Below are positions 43,200-56,528 of a stretch of 64,000 nucleotides of DNA, one piece after another. The notes below the pieces were generated by a model. It did no database searches. It saw nothing but the letters and a program-made list of their open reading frames with translations, and was not told the DNA's origin. Positions within the stretch are counted from its first letter, which is position 1. The number at the start of each line of letters is the position of its first letter. Where the stretch lies: the NCBI RefSeq assembly GCF_910589235.1, contig NC_060960.1, positions 11,422,619 to 11,486,618 on the forward strand, written 5' to 3'. The stretch is from Vespa crabro. Its lineage: Eukaryota > Arthropoda > Insecta > Hymenoptera > Vespidae. The position numbers and the translations under genes were made by a program.

Positions 43200-44221
43200 T
43201 CTCTCGTGTATGTGTATATATAGACATACACACTAATATATATATATATAATCTTGAATCTCTCGTATTGTTTTGTGCGCTTTTATATCGTTGTTTGGCA
43301 GCTTCGGTCACACTACTTCGAGTACTTTTCAATTTCCTGCTCTTTTTATCTATCTCATCCATTTTTCGAATGAAAATACTCCTTCCATATTTTACTTTCC
43401 GTCCTTTAAAAGAGAGCCATGCGCAAATTCGCGAAAGGTAACGATTGAATTTCGTAACGGGAATTGTTCGCGCGCGCGATCGTACCGGAGGACGTTTCTC
43501 TTCATTTTCTCGCGTCGCGTACGACACTTCAGTAGAGTGTTACTTTACTAAAAAAGGAGTAATAAGAGAGAAAGAGGTAAAATATAAAATAAATAAGAAA
43601 GATCGACACGTACTCGTTCAAGACCGTGCAATACTTTTCCTTTTCTCCGTCGTTTCTTTCTTCTTTGATACGTATCAACAACGGGTATGGTTCGACGATC
43701 GCGCCCCAACCAAGAAAGGAAAAAGAAAAGAGAGAAAATATTGGATCCTCTTATACAACGAGAAAACACATCGACGTTTCAAGCTCTTTCACTATTTCCT
43801 CCCTCCCATCGCCCCTCCCCCTTTCTCTTCCACTTTTCATTTTCCAAATATTCTCCTGCCGTGTTTAGCACTCACTGTATAGCGCATATAATATCTATAC
43901 TTACATAACAACACGGTTGATTAATTGTTTGACTTGATTGTTCATTGAATATAGTTGTCTCTTCTGAAACACACGCACACGCTCACACACCCGGTCGACG
44001 CGAAAGTAGTGTTAATATCTTTTTATTCTGTCTTGCTATGTTTCGCACCTCACTGTTAATTAATTGGGTAATTATTGTTATTCGCCACGCTCTTACGTCT
44101 AAGCGCGGATATGCGGACACGCGCGCGTCTCTCGCGGAAAAAGAAATTTGCTCGCTCGCTCGATTCCTTTCTTTTAATTTCTGTTCAAAGTTAATCGCGC
44201 TCAATAAGGTTTCTTCGTTTC

Positions 44222-44270
<49 letters not shown>

Positions 44271-44905
44271 TGAGTGAGTGAGTGAGTGAGTGCGTGCGAG
44301 ATAAAAGGGTTGAGGGAGGGGGGGGGCGGACAGATGAAGTTGACAGCAAACGAAGAGAAATAATAGGAAATTTTTGTAGTAGCCAGAGCTAATCGATAAC
44401 AACGAGCGTTCGCGATACCGAGTCACTTGTCGTTGGCTTCGTTGATGCTGGTAGTAGTTGTAGTAATTGTGACAATAACAGTAATAATAATCGTAATTAT
44501 AATAATAGTAATAATAACAGTAAATATAATGGCTCTTCAGATTAATCAAAGATTAATCCAATTGTAAGTAATCGTCGATGTTACCTTTTCTCACGGTTTC
44601 GTTATATACGTATACATGCTCATATACGTATATACGCGATCGTTTAGCATCGGCCACGCGTGTCATCGCTCAACTCTGTTTACGATCTTTCTATTGCAGG
44701 ATATAAGAATAACGAGTAAAAGAAAAAACAAAGGCATACGACAATGTCCCTTTTTCCGCGATACGTCGGATCGCACTCTGGCAATTTAATCCCTACGCTA
44801 ATCATTCGTTCGGTCGATAAGGAATGTTTATTAACGTTGGTACTTTGTTGTATTGCGTTACGAATGCCGAGACCTTTTTCCTCCTATCTCGGGCACTGGT
44901 GCAAC

Positions 44906-44960
<55 letters not shown>

Positions 44961-45210
44961 CCGCAATGTGCAAGTGCAATTTTTTCGCTCTCTGGTTATA
45001 AATTTATTACGCTCTTTGTACCTATTCTTCTTTTATTCTACCTTTATTTTTTTCTTCCTTCTTTCCATTTTTTTCTTTCACATTTTTTATCTTTTATTAT
45101 CGCTATTTCACTTTTTTTTCATCTTCAACTTACGTAGGAGGATGAACTTTGACGAATACCTCGAGTACCTGCACGCCGGATGTGTCGACATTTGTTTCTC
45201 TTTTCTTACC

Positions 45211-45260
<50 letters not shown>

Positions 45261-45654
45261 CATCATCATTATCGGCGTCGTCGTCGTCGTCGTCGTCATT
45301 ATTATTACTACATTATTACTATCATTATTATTACATCGACATCGTTACTTTATCGTTACTTTATTACTTACTCACTCACTTACCTACCTACTTACTTACT
45401 TAATTACTTACCTACTTACGTACGTACGTACTTATTTATCGTTTCACCCGAGCTTGCATGAGCAGTCATATTTACCACATGCGTGTAACTATTCGCTTTC
45501 TTCTTTTAAACGGAATGAATTCGTTAGTAGTGAGGCAATGAGAGCCCGTATGTCCGGCGACGATAGAGAAAAATCGTTGTTGTAACATTGATTAATTTCA
45601 TTTAATATGCGGTAGTCTTTATGTATAATCACGTATATAATACATACATATATA

Positions 45655-45690
<36 letters not shown>

Positions 45691-47550
45691 TGTATGTATG
45701 TATGTATGAACGATTGTTATATTCAAACATACGTACGTATATGTATAACGTGCAGTAGAATGGCGGGGGCTTGAGAAGGAGAGAATTGCTGTGCCTGATC
45801 TGTAGTCGGACCTTTTCTACTTTGTTGGAGAAAACGTCTGGTAATCGATCACGGTTGGGGTAGCAATTAATCGTCTCAAGAACGACTGCGGACGATCCGA
45901 CACGATATAATAGTCCCATTTTATCCGCAGAAAAAAGAAATCTCGTATCTGCTTTACAAGTATTATTACAATAAGGGAGTGTTAAGTACTTATAGACACG
46001 CGTTTTAATTTCGAACGTTTTAATTTTGTGAAGAGGAAAAAGAAAGGTTAGGCAAGATTAGAAATACAAATTTAAAATTCCATGTTCCTTTGATTTTATC
46101 GCGGAATTGACTCTGAGAAAATGGAGCGATACGATCGAACGAAACTCGCGGCCCGACCTGCATTTTTCTATCGATAGTTAATACTCATTTCGTGTGGGTG
46201 CGGCAACAGAATGTTTTCTCGACCTTTTCTTTTTCTTTTTTTACCGCGAGAAGAATCTCCCCGCCTCCCTACATCTCTCTCTCCCCCCCGTCTTCCAACG
46301 TTTTTTCTATTTTTCATCGCAACACCTTTACGTCGTTATTTATTGGCGAGGCCACGCTTTCGAATGCAATCTGAGCTCGACGAATCAGATGGTCGTCGTC
46401 GCATGGTCCGAGGAAATATTTATCAAAGTTTGCCGCACGCACGTTACGGGGAGTGATAAAAAATTCATAAGACGACGTTTTCTAGTTTTCAAAATGCGCG
46501 GGTGTGGACAAGATGGCGTGCAAGATGGCGATCATACCTGGCGGAAATAATAGTAATAATAATAATAATCATAATAATAATAATAATAATAATAAAAATA
46601 ATAATGATAATTAAGTCGCGGGTATCGCTCCTTTCCGAGTTTCTGCCAAAGGCGCTCATGGGCGCGCCAAAGCGTCGTTAGCTCTTTGAAAATGATCGCG
46701 TTTAAAAAGTCAACGAAATGGATCGGTGTGTGTTTAATCGTTCGGAGAGTGGAGCGTGCCGAAGAAGCGCCGTAGATTGATTTTCTCTTGGATTTTCTCA
46801 AGGATATGCCGGTACCACCCACCACGAGCCGCAATTTTCCAAAGACCGATAAGACCTTTAAAGGAGGTTCTCGAATCGCGCTCGATCTCCCGTCACGAGA
46901 GCTTTTCTACCTCTTGACGTACAAAATGCGGCTGCCTGGAAGAAGAGAAAGAGAAAGGCTTTATCTCGCCGGTCGCAGTAGGGGCTAGAAAATAGCCGTG
47001 AAAAAAGGTCCGACGTTAAAGCGATGGCGAAGCACGACAACGAGGTCCGTGTATATACAACGTTGATGCAAATTTGAGGAAAAAAAGAAAAAAGAAAAAA
47101 TCTACCCGGAATTATCATTATTTTCCTTCGACTCGTTTCTTCAAAAATACTTTCAAAAGGTTTCGCGACCGTTGATTTTCCATTGATATCGACAGGGATA
47201 CAAGGTAAAGAAAAGATTCTAGGCACAACTTTGTTTAAATTCTCGGGAAATTGTTATTATATCATAAATGCGAGCGTGAGAAAAAGCGTGCTCGTTTATT
47301 ATGCATGGAATATATAAAATATGTAATCACGGAGCGTGAATGTCGTGACGTCGTCACGAAGCGCTACCGTTTCGACGTTCAAAAATATCGATTATTATCG
47401 GTTTCGCGAGATGCCGGTCAAGGTAACTTTTAACGTTGTACCCATCATTTTGCTTCTTATTCCTACCATCTCTCCAATTGGAAAAATTACTTTGCGCAAC
47501 CCTCGCCGTTCGTCTCGGAGAGAGACAGAGACAGAGACAGAGAGGGAGGA

Positions 47551-47583
<33 letters not shown>

Positions 47584-47752
47584 GACAGAGAGAGAGAGCA
47601 AGGAAGCTGCGTCTCGATTCGTTGAATTTAATAGGATTCGTCGAAGGTAGGAGAGAACATCTCGCGATATCGGCGCGTCCTTGGCCGGCTGTCCGTTAGG
47701 AGGAGGAAAGTCGATTATCTCGGACTCTCCCCTTTCTCTTCCTCCTCCCACC

Positions 47753-47793
<41 letters not shown>

Positions 47794-49127
47794 CCGTGTT
47801 CTATTCCCATGGGAAGAAGGGACCTACGTTCGGTAGGATCAGCCTCGCTACACGACGTCCTATTTCCTTTTAAGGCTACAAGCGCGAAAAGACTTTTCTA
47901 TTTCGGACGTCTAACCTACGTCCAACTTTATAGGAAAAAGGAATTTATCGACTTCATTTTTGTTCCTTTTTCCTCCTTATCTTTACTTTTTTTCCCTTCT
48001 TTTTTAGCTCCTTCCTCGAGATAAGGTCGAGATAAGGAAATTAGAAAAATCAAAGATCAATCTTTCGTTGCTTCGCCCGACCCATTTACGAACGCGGTGT
48101 GAGCGTGTCGAGATCGATTTTCCTTTCCCTTCGCTTCCAAACTTTATTGCTATTTTCATCCGATATACAGTCAGATCAGAATCGATCGATCGAATCTATA
48201 GAATACACATAGGAAACGGCGTAAAGTATATCGTTTAACGCGGCGTTTGCCAGCATCTCTGTTCTTTTCCTGCCTAGATCATCGTCCAAAAATTATCATC
48301 CTGGTGATAACCTACCTTTGCCTCACTTTTTTTTTCTTTTCTTTTTCTTTTTTTTTCTTTTTTTTCTTTTTATCATTTCTTTCTCTGGTACACGCACCCC
48401 CGCTCGGTACAAGGAAGAATCTGTTACTCAAACGATATGACGATTATCACAATGACATGACACGATACGATATGATTATATGATATGGTATGATATGACA
48501 ATGAGATGATTAATGTGACCATGACCATGATTTTTTACCATGATTTTACATTTACTTATTTGTTGCACGTTGTTTGGTGCGTCTCCGTAAGCAGTATGAG
48601 GCGCTCGCAGATCTCCGCTGGTATTTCGACATTTCGATCTTTCAGTATCTTCGATGCTCACTCGGCCGAATATTTAAAAGTCCCTTTTTGAGATAGAGAT
48701 ATGCACGTGGAGTGATAAGATAAAAAAGGAAAGATACGCAAAAGTACGAAATGTCGAGCCAGCCAGTCGGCTACTTGCGAAGCGCTGGCAGTCTGTAAGT
48801 TGAGTTTAATGCATGTTGTTTTGTCTGTCCTTGCATGCAGGGATTCGGTTTTGTAACATTCGCAAATAGTGCTGACGCGGACCGGGCACGTGAGAGGCTA
48901 CACGGCACCGTGGTTGAGGGCAGAAAGATTGAGGTGTGCATGAACTTTCTTATACTTATACAATACATACATACAGAAAATTTTATATCTACATTATATA
49001 ATATATATATATATATATATATTTATTTATTTATTTATTTATATATATTTATATATATTACACGCGCACAAACACACGAAGTGTATATATATATGTATAT
49101 ATATATATATACATACATATATATATA

Positions 49128-49165
<38 letters not shown>

Positions 49166-49587
49166 CATATAAGTATACATTTATATACGTGCATATATTC
49201 GTACGCGTATCGCCTTCGAATTTGGCATAAAGTGTATCTTTGTTTTCAGGAATCGAGAAACACTGGAAAGCGCGCGTTTATAGCGTTTTACAGATTCGAA
49301 CGTTCCCGCGCTTTCTAGTGTTTCGAGAAAAGACGAGAAATACGATCGAAACCGTCTACGATCGTTTTTGCCGTTTTTTTCGTTTCAAAATCGCGTTGAA
49401 TGATTTTCTTCATCCTCTTTTTTCTTTTTTTTCTTTCAAATATAAATTTTTTCCTTGTCTACGTAGTCGAATCGATCGTGATTCGATTTTTCCCAATCAT
49501 TCGACGCGATACGAGAGAGTCGTGAGTGTGAGATGGAGTAAGAAAGAGGTGCGAGAGAGAGAGAGAGAAAGAGAGAAAGATTGATAG

Positions 49588-49653
<66 letters not shown>

Positions 49654-51054
49654 AAAGAGAAAAAATGATAATAGAAGACAGAGGTAAGGAACGAAAGGGA
49701 TCGTAGGGAAAAAAATGATCGTTTTCGTTCTTTTCTCATTCGCGATCGTCCTTATCGTATAACATTTTAGATTTTTTGTAAACTCAAAGGACACTCGCGA
49801 ATAATTTTTCTAGTTGTAAATGATAGTTTTTAAGAGGATTTAGAAGGCACGTTAGAGCGTACCAAGTTGCAATTTTCGATGCGACGAATACGTTTCCGAG
49901 AGAATACGTTCTCGTTATCTCGACGACGAACGATTCCTCTTGAAAGTCCTCTCGTCGTTTTCGAAACACTTTCGACGTAGTTTGCGATCCACGCGAGATG
50001 CAATTATGAGATTTTTCGAAAAAAAGAAAAGTGACGAGTTTCAATAAGGAGCGGACAACGGATGACGAAGAAGTTGTACCTTATGATTTAAAAAAGCTAT
50101 AGGATGAGCGAGGGCTTCCAAAGGAACAAAATAAAAAAAAAAAAAAAAAAGAGAGCAGCAGCAAGCTCTCTAAGCACGAACACGCCGTAATATTCCGCGA
50201 GTACTACCGAGTATAGTTTTTATATTGTAAAAGTCTATCACTGGTTTCCTCGAACTCTAATTAATTTTTCAAAATTCTAAATTCCGTATTGCTATCTCGA
50301 TATCGACTAGAATATCATTTTTTACGGTGGAAATAGGATTTGATCTATTCGTCTATCGAAGGATCGTTTAAACGTTACTATTTTCAAGGGTCTCGGTAAT
50401 TTTAATCCTCGATCTCCGTACGTGGTTCAAACTCCGTCGAGGGTAAAAGAGCGAGCGCGCGAGATACCGATTTACGAGATAACCTTTATAAACTCGTTTA
50501 ATTGATAAAGAAAGAGGGACCGAGGGAGGAAGGGGAGATACTCCGACGACGTTCATCGAGCTTTGATCGCGAAACCAAGCGGATACTTGTCATCGCTCGC
50601 TACGTGGTAGACCACGGAGTCGAGGGTAGACTACGTCCTGCTATCTATCCATCGTTGCGTTAGTATCAAACAACGGTGGTTTAGATCGATCGGTTAGCCG
50701 TTGGTGCCTAAAGGAGGACGTTGCAGAGGAGTCTCTCTCGCTCGCACCCCCTTGTTCGTCTCAAATTATTCGCGCGACTTTGGCCGCATCCCTTCAATGG
50801 CAATCTAAATATATCCGCGACGTTAATTACGTTCTCATTCGTTATCTGTATCTGGACGAATCGGTATCTCCGACGTTCCCGTATATCGAGAATGGAGAAT
50901 ATTTTGTAGGGCGATCCGCCAACGTGGACGATTCACATTAGACTTTCAAACTTTATCTACAGTCGAGTATGGGCATTATATGTTAGTAATAAAATCAGCA
51001 GTTCAACGGTTATTACGTCCACGTTTGTCATATCGCCGTTAAAATGAAATATCG

Positions 51055-51125
<71 letters not shown>

Positions 51126-51314
51126 TACGTTGAAGGGGTGGAAGCGCAACGATTTAAAAAATTACGAATAAACCGATGAAAAAGATTTATCTCATTCGAA
51201 AAAAAAATCAAAAATATTATATGTTACGCAGATCTCTTGAGAAAAGAAACAAACAAAGATGGGAAAGAATAAAGAGAAAAATTAAAATGCGAGATTTGAG
51301 AGAAAAAGCGAGTT

Positions 51315-51347
<33 letters not shown>

Positions 51348-54300
51348 TCGAACTAGAGATAAAATTGATCGCGTTCGATCGCAATATTAGGATAGATCGA
51401 TCGAGAAATAGAGTAATGGGCGAACGCCGGTCGAGGACACTGAGGAGGCTACTGAAAAATCAAACCTCGCAAAGTGTCCAAAAAGGTAAGGAACAATACG
51501 AAAAATTTACAAAATCTCGAAAAAGTTATCGCAAACGATAAAATACGATAAAACAGACGAACGAGAGTAATGACAAAAAAAAAAAAAAAAAAAAGAACAA
51601 ACGAACAAGAATAGTTATAATAAGCTCGCACTGGCCGCTCTCTCACGCGTTCATAGATAAGTCCAAAATTGTACATACATCGAACGGTCGATCTTTTTCA
51701 AAGCAACGCTACGTGCACGTGCTTTTTTTTTAATAGATACACACGATACTTTTTTCTTCACCTTCATTTTTTCGCAAAAAAGAAAAAAAAATCAAAGCGA
51801 GGAACGTGTCTGGAATATCCGTTCGTAATCTTTTCCTTCATTTTTTTTTTTTCCCTTTCGTTTTAATATTTTCATGACTCGTTAGAATAAGGCTGCGAGT
51901 GTCGATCGATTCGTTCGAATACTTTCGAACGCTTGGCAAAAAGGAGAGATCGGTTGAGATTTTGATACCTACACGTTGCATCAAGAACGGGGCGAGACGG
52001 CACGTAGATAGTAGCTTCGTTTTCGTATCGTGGTTCATTATCGCCGCTCGGTTCGTCGAAAGTCGGTCTCGTAAGGTGCAACCAAGCGGTTACACGAGTA
52101 AAAATATTCTTTTCGTATCGTAACGTGCGACGTGCGATTTATCTTACGTTTTGTTAGAAATTCGAGGAAACGAACGTCGTTATTTGGCGAATAAGAAAAA
52201 ATCGTAAGGGGTAGGGGATGACGAGCGTAGGCCAGTTCGTAAATGCATACATAGATCGGCTTCCGGCATCGACGATGAATACGTTAGCATTACGACCTCA
52301 ACGAAGCTCGAGTTTTCTTACTTTGCAAGTCAAATTCGGCAGGGAGGTCTTGCGCGCTCTCCTCCTTCGCTTCAACGAGGAAGGCCGCAGCGCGCGGTTA
52401 GTTTTAGATCAGGAAATTTACCAAAGTACCCTTAATGAGATTCGAAATCGGCCTTTCCATTATTTTCATCGCGATCGTCTTCCGTTTCCTTCCATTGTAT
52501 AAGATTTAAACGCGTTAAAGACCCTAGCTAGAAAATAGCGATTGCGGTCTCCTTCTGCCCAAGCGTTCGAAAACGTCTCGATCTCCGATAATCGATCTAA
52601 AAAGTATCTCATCTTTTTCACACGTTACATCGCGGCACTTTTTCTACTCGAATATCTCGCTCGATTGATGCTCCTTCTTAGATCAAAAATCGTCGCTTCT
52701 ATTCGAATCGTTCGAATTTAATGTTCCACCTTAAACGTTGTCAAGTTTCGCCTTTTATCGAGATTCCATTCGAACAATATTCTTATTATTTCCTTACGCT
52801 TTTCAACGCGATGTCTTTTTCGATCGAACATTAAATTCGACGATCGCAAACTTTCCGACTTCGAAGCGTATCCTTGAATTAGACGAATTTTTTTTCGTTT
52901 CTTTTTCTTCCTTTTTCTTTTTTTTTTTTTTTCCTTTTTTAATCCTCTCTTTTTACGCAATCTAAGATTAAAGCCATTTATTTGTTATCTCTTCGAGAAA
53001 GATAGAAGAAACGCGAAGCTCTGCAGACACGTATACACATTTGTGTGTGTATATATATATATATATATATGTATGTATATATATACACACACACACATAT
53101 ATATATATATATTTTCGATGTCGGAAATTCGGTTAAGAGAGGTTCTTTTCGTTGCAGGTTCTCCGTGTATCCCCGATGCCAATGTAACGTACCTTGAAAT
53201 CAGATTTTACGTGGTAAGCGATAGGGAAGACGCTTTATCTTCGAAATCGTTTTGAATATAAGAAGAAAGAATCTGTTATCTGAATTCAAGGGAAGAGCTT
53301 CGCGTCGCGTCGGTCGGCGCGCGTCGAGGATACGTCGGACGAAACGTTGCGCTGTTTCAATTTTTTCATTTCAATTTGATTTCTCTTTGCTCTTACGAGA
53401 TGAGACTCGACGCGCGACCGAAGGATGTTATTTTTGTTGTATCGTTCGAACTCGGATCGATGCACATCGATCTACTTATTAACTTTCACAAAAAGTCAGG
53501 AGAGACAAAAAAAGATAATGAGAATCCCGTTATAAGTTAAAGCCCGCTCGGATAATTAACATTGAATCGAAGTAACATTGTGTTCATCGAGCTATTACGA
53601 TCTTGTGCATCGATCGTAGGTTTTCTCCTTTTAATATTCGACTTGTGCGTGCCCGTCAACTATTTCAATTCGATAAACGATAATGCCTTTCTGATATCCA
53701 ATAGTTTCCCAGTCGCGAGGTACGCGCGAGTCGAAACGACTGACCATCCCGCTAAAGGATCAAAAACATTTCTAATGCGATATTTTAAACTCGACAGGTG
53801 AACAATGCAACGGCGAGGGTGCAGACGAAAAAGCCACCGACGGTACCCAACGGTAGGTCAAAACTGTATAAATTGCATGATCTGTCATCCGAATAATAAA
53901 TATCAAGCTCCCGTTATCGTATTCTCTACGAACGTAACACGACTCGCAAGGTTAATCAGCGTTATAAATAATTAGACGATCGCGTTGGCGTCGCACTGCC
54001 AAGTGTTTCTTCATTCGTACATGTCCACCGTTTAATTATAATCTCATTGGATTCGTTCTCGTTCGACGACTTATAAACGCCTTTCTTTTTTTGTTTTTTT
54101 GTTCTTTTTTTTTTTTTGTTTTTTTTTTTTTTTTTTTTGTTTTTTGTTTTTTTCCTTTTTTTCCTATTCGCAATAGAAATTCGATCGTTCGTCCGTCGAG
54201 AAGGAATTAATGGGACGTACTTGCGCGATCTTTACTCCGGATATCGTTCTCATAGTTCTCTCATAATCGGAATCAACTCGAGGAGATTTATCCGCATACT

Positions 54301-56466
54301 TTGGGGCTCCTTTATCGACGAGATGTCTCTCGATGAGGTGCGTCCCGCCGATACGGAAAATTCTTTTTTCCTAACTAGACTGACACTGTGTCTGCGCGAC
54401 GATAAATCGACGGTTAATCATATTGTCTCTCGAGTATCTTCACTCTATCGCCTATAGCCCGTCGTATATTTCTCTCACCTTAAGATCTAATGCGTGGCAA
54501 CTATAGGCACAGTGTAAAAGGACCGCGCGGCGGTATCTAATTATAGTACCATTCGTCCAATTTATCGATCGAACTTTTTCCCCCGTAAAAGGGAACGCGA
54601 CGGAAGAGAGATTAAAAGCTCGCTAGGACGTAGGACGTGCTGATATTTTTAACGGCGAGAACATATTAGTGACGTTTAAAGAGCGACCTTTTTGTTTTTA
54701 CCCTTTCGCGGGGATCCTCCGGAGGATCCACTTCGATCCCGTTTGAATTTTCCTTATCGAAAATTTGACTCGCTTGCATATCCGATCAAGCGGGTGGATA
54801 TATGCCCTCATCGTACAACAAGGCCATTAGAATTTCTACAAAAGGGGAACGGAAAAGTCGAATAATTCGCCACCTTCCGTTTCATTACGAGTCGTTTTGC
54901 TACGGGAGATACGGAAGGCCTAGGGGTCACGCGATAGTACGATCAATCGAGGATAGTACGATTATCTCGAACAGCTTCGACCTCCACGTGTCGAAGCTAT
55001 TGCTGCTACGTTACTTGACAGCTTCCAGCGGCACGGCTCTCTCGTCCTCGCGATCTCGAAATTGCCACGAATTCGATGGCAATTAATCGATCCAATACGT
55101 CGAACGTGTCGAACGCGACGATAACGCCGCGCAAACGTTGACTCTCGTAGGATATGGGAGAACGACCGAGAACTGAGAAAATAAAAGGAGATAAACTCTT
55201 TTCTGTTGCAGTTTGCGTACAATGGCCAGAGGGTAGGTGCATCCACGACGTGCCCGAGTCGGCACTGCTGATTCTCTACTACGAGATCCGTGAAAATTGC
55301 CACGGATTTTCGTGAAGGCGACCTATAGACAAAAAAGACAAGGCAACGACGCTAATGAGACGACGAAAGACGAACGGTGTAGAAAACGACTCGAAAAGAA
55401 AACACTCACACACACACACATACACACGCGCACACACACACGCACGCACGCACACAAAACAAAAATAAGAGAAAATCTTCTCGCGCGACCAAGTGACTAT
55501 AAAAAGATGCAATCGCGAAAGACAATATGAAATAGAGAATCTTGAAATGATACAAAAGTTTTCTTCGTAAACGGGAAAAAAAAGAAAAAGATATGTATAT
55601 CGATCGAAGGGAAGAGAAAAGTTTACAACACAGAGCCGCCACAGACCACGACCAAGCCAAAAAAAAAAAAAAAAAAGAAAGAAAGAAAGAAAAAAAACAG
55701 CCACGAATATGTTATAGATAAAAGCCAAAGAGAGGAAAAAAGGGAGGGGGGAAACCCACTTACTCGTTTTTTCTTCGTCGACTTTTTTGCGGTAGAAACG
55801 TAGCGATAATCCGCGGCACGGTGAATCTCCCTTTTTTTATCAATGATTTCGTAGAACCTCAATGACGAGGTAGTAAAAGTACAAGAAAAGAGAAAGGAAA
55901 CACGATCGACTTTTTTCTCTTATCGCGCTTCACCCTCCTTTCTCTCTTCTTATTTACTTTATTTGTTTTTATTTTTTAATTATATATCCATATATATATA
56001 TATATAATATCCATACATATATATATATATATCCATACTTGTGTAGTACTTGGTTCCAATCGATTCTTCGCTTGGTTATATGTTCCCGTTAAAGGTTCTA
56101 ACTCTATTTTTCATTTGATTTCTCTTCTTGCATATTTTTCTTAAAAGAATTATTACAGTAAAGGAGCGGCAGCAAATGATACGGTCAGTGATTAAAGGCG
56201 GATTAACGAGACGTTTCTATCGAGAAGTAAAGAAAATACAATAGCGTCCGATAGGATCGTTCTATCCTTGCCATTAGTCGTTTGAAAGAAAATCTAAAAT
56301 ATTCTCTTTTTATAATTAAGTAACATTGTTGATATATTACGCGATCCGCCAGGATTTTAGGAAGCAGCTTAAATGTAACGAAATTGTAACAGGGTATTAT
56401 ACAGCGACATTTTTTTAAATAGGTACTCGTTTAAGCACGGGCGTTCACACAGACGGAGTGTGTGTG

Positions 56467-56528
<62 letters not shown>

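Larger units (their letters stand above)
38986..48840 (+). other. Rbfox1: Rbfox1 intron 4 (9.9 kb)
   Basis: The intron begins GTAAGC and ends TTGCATGCAG. It is rich in microsatellites: (ATT)n 40173-40221 and 45213-45260, CT tracts 40664-40700, 41533-41573, 43166-43196 and 47755-47791, GA tracts 42980-43020 and 44223-44266, (TA)n 41631-41667 and 44907-44950, (GTAT)n 45661-45708. TGCATG occurs at 45455 and 47302 as well as near exon 5. An acceptor-like site at 45137 precedes a short ATG frame, but no donor pairs with it. No nested gene is seen. Confidence 0.75.
48934..53797 (+). other. Rbfox1: Rbfox1 intron 5 (4.9 kb)
   Basis: It starts GTGTGC and ends CTCGACAG. AT dinucleotide and TTTA repeats fill 48995-49163, a long GA tract lies at 49591-49649, (GAC)n at 51056-51125, a GA tract at 51317-51345, and TA/CA repeats at 53042-53112. 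No protein-coding gene is recognised in it. Confidence 0.75.

Noticed and set aside
44824..45585. 253-codon ORF, the longest in the window
   Set aside because: Consists mostly of translated (TA)n, (ATT)n, (GTC)n and TTAC repeats.
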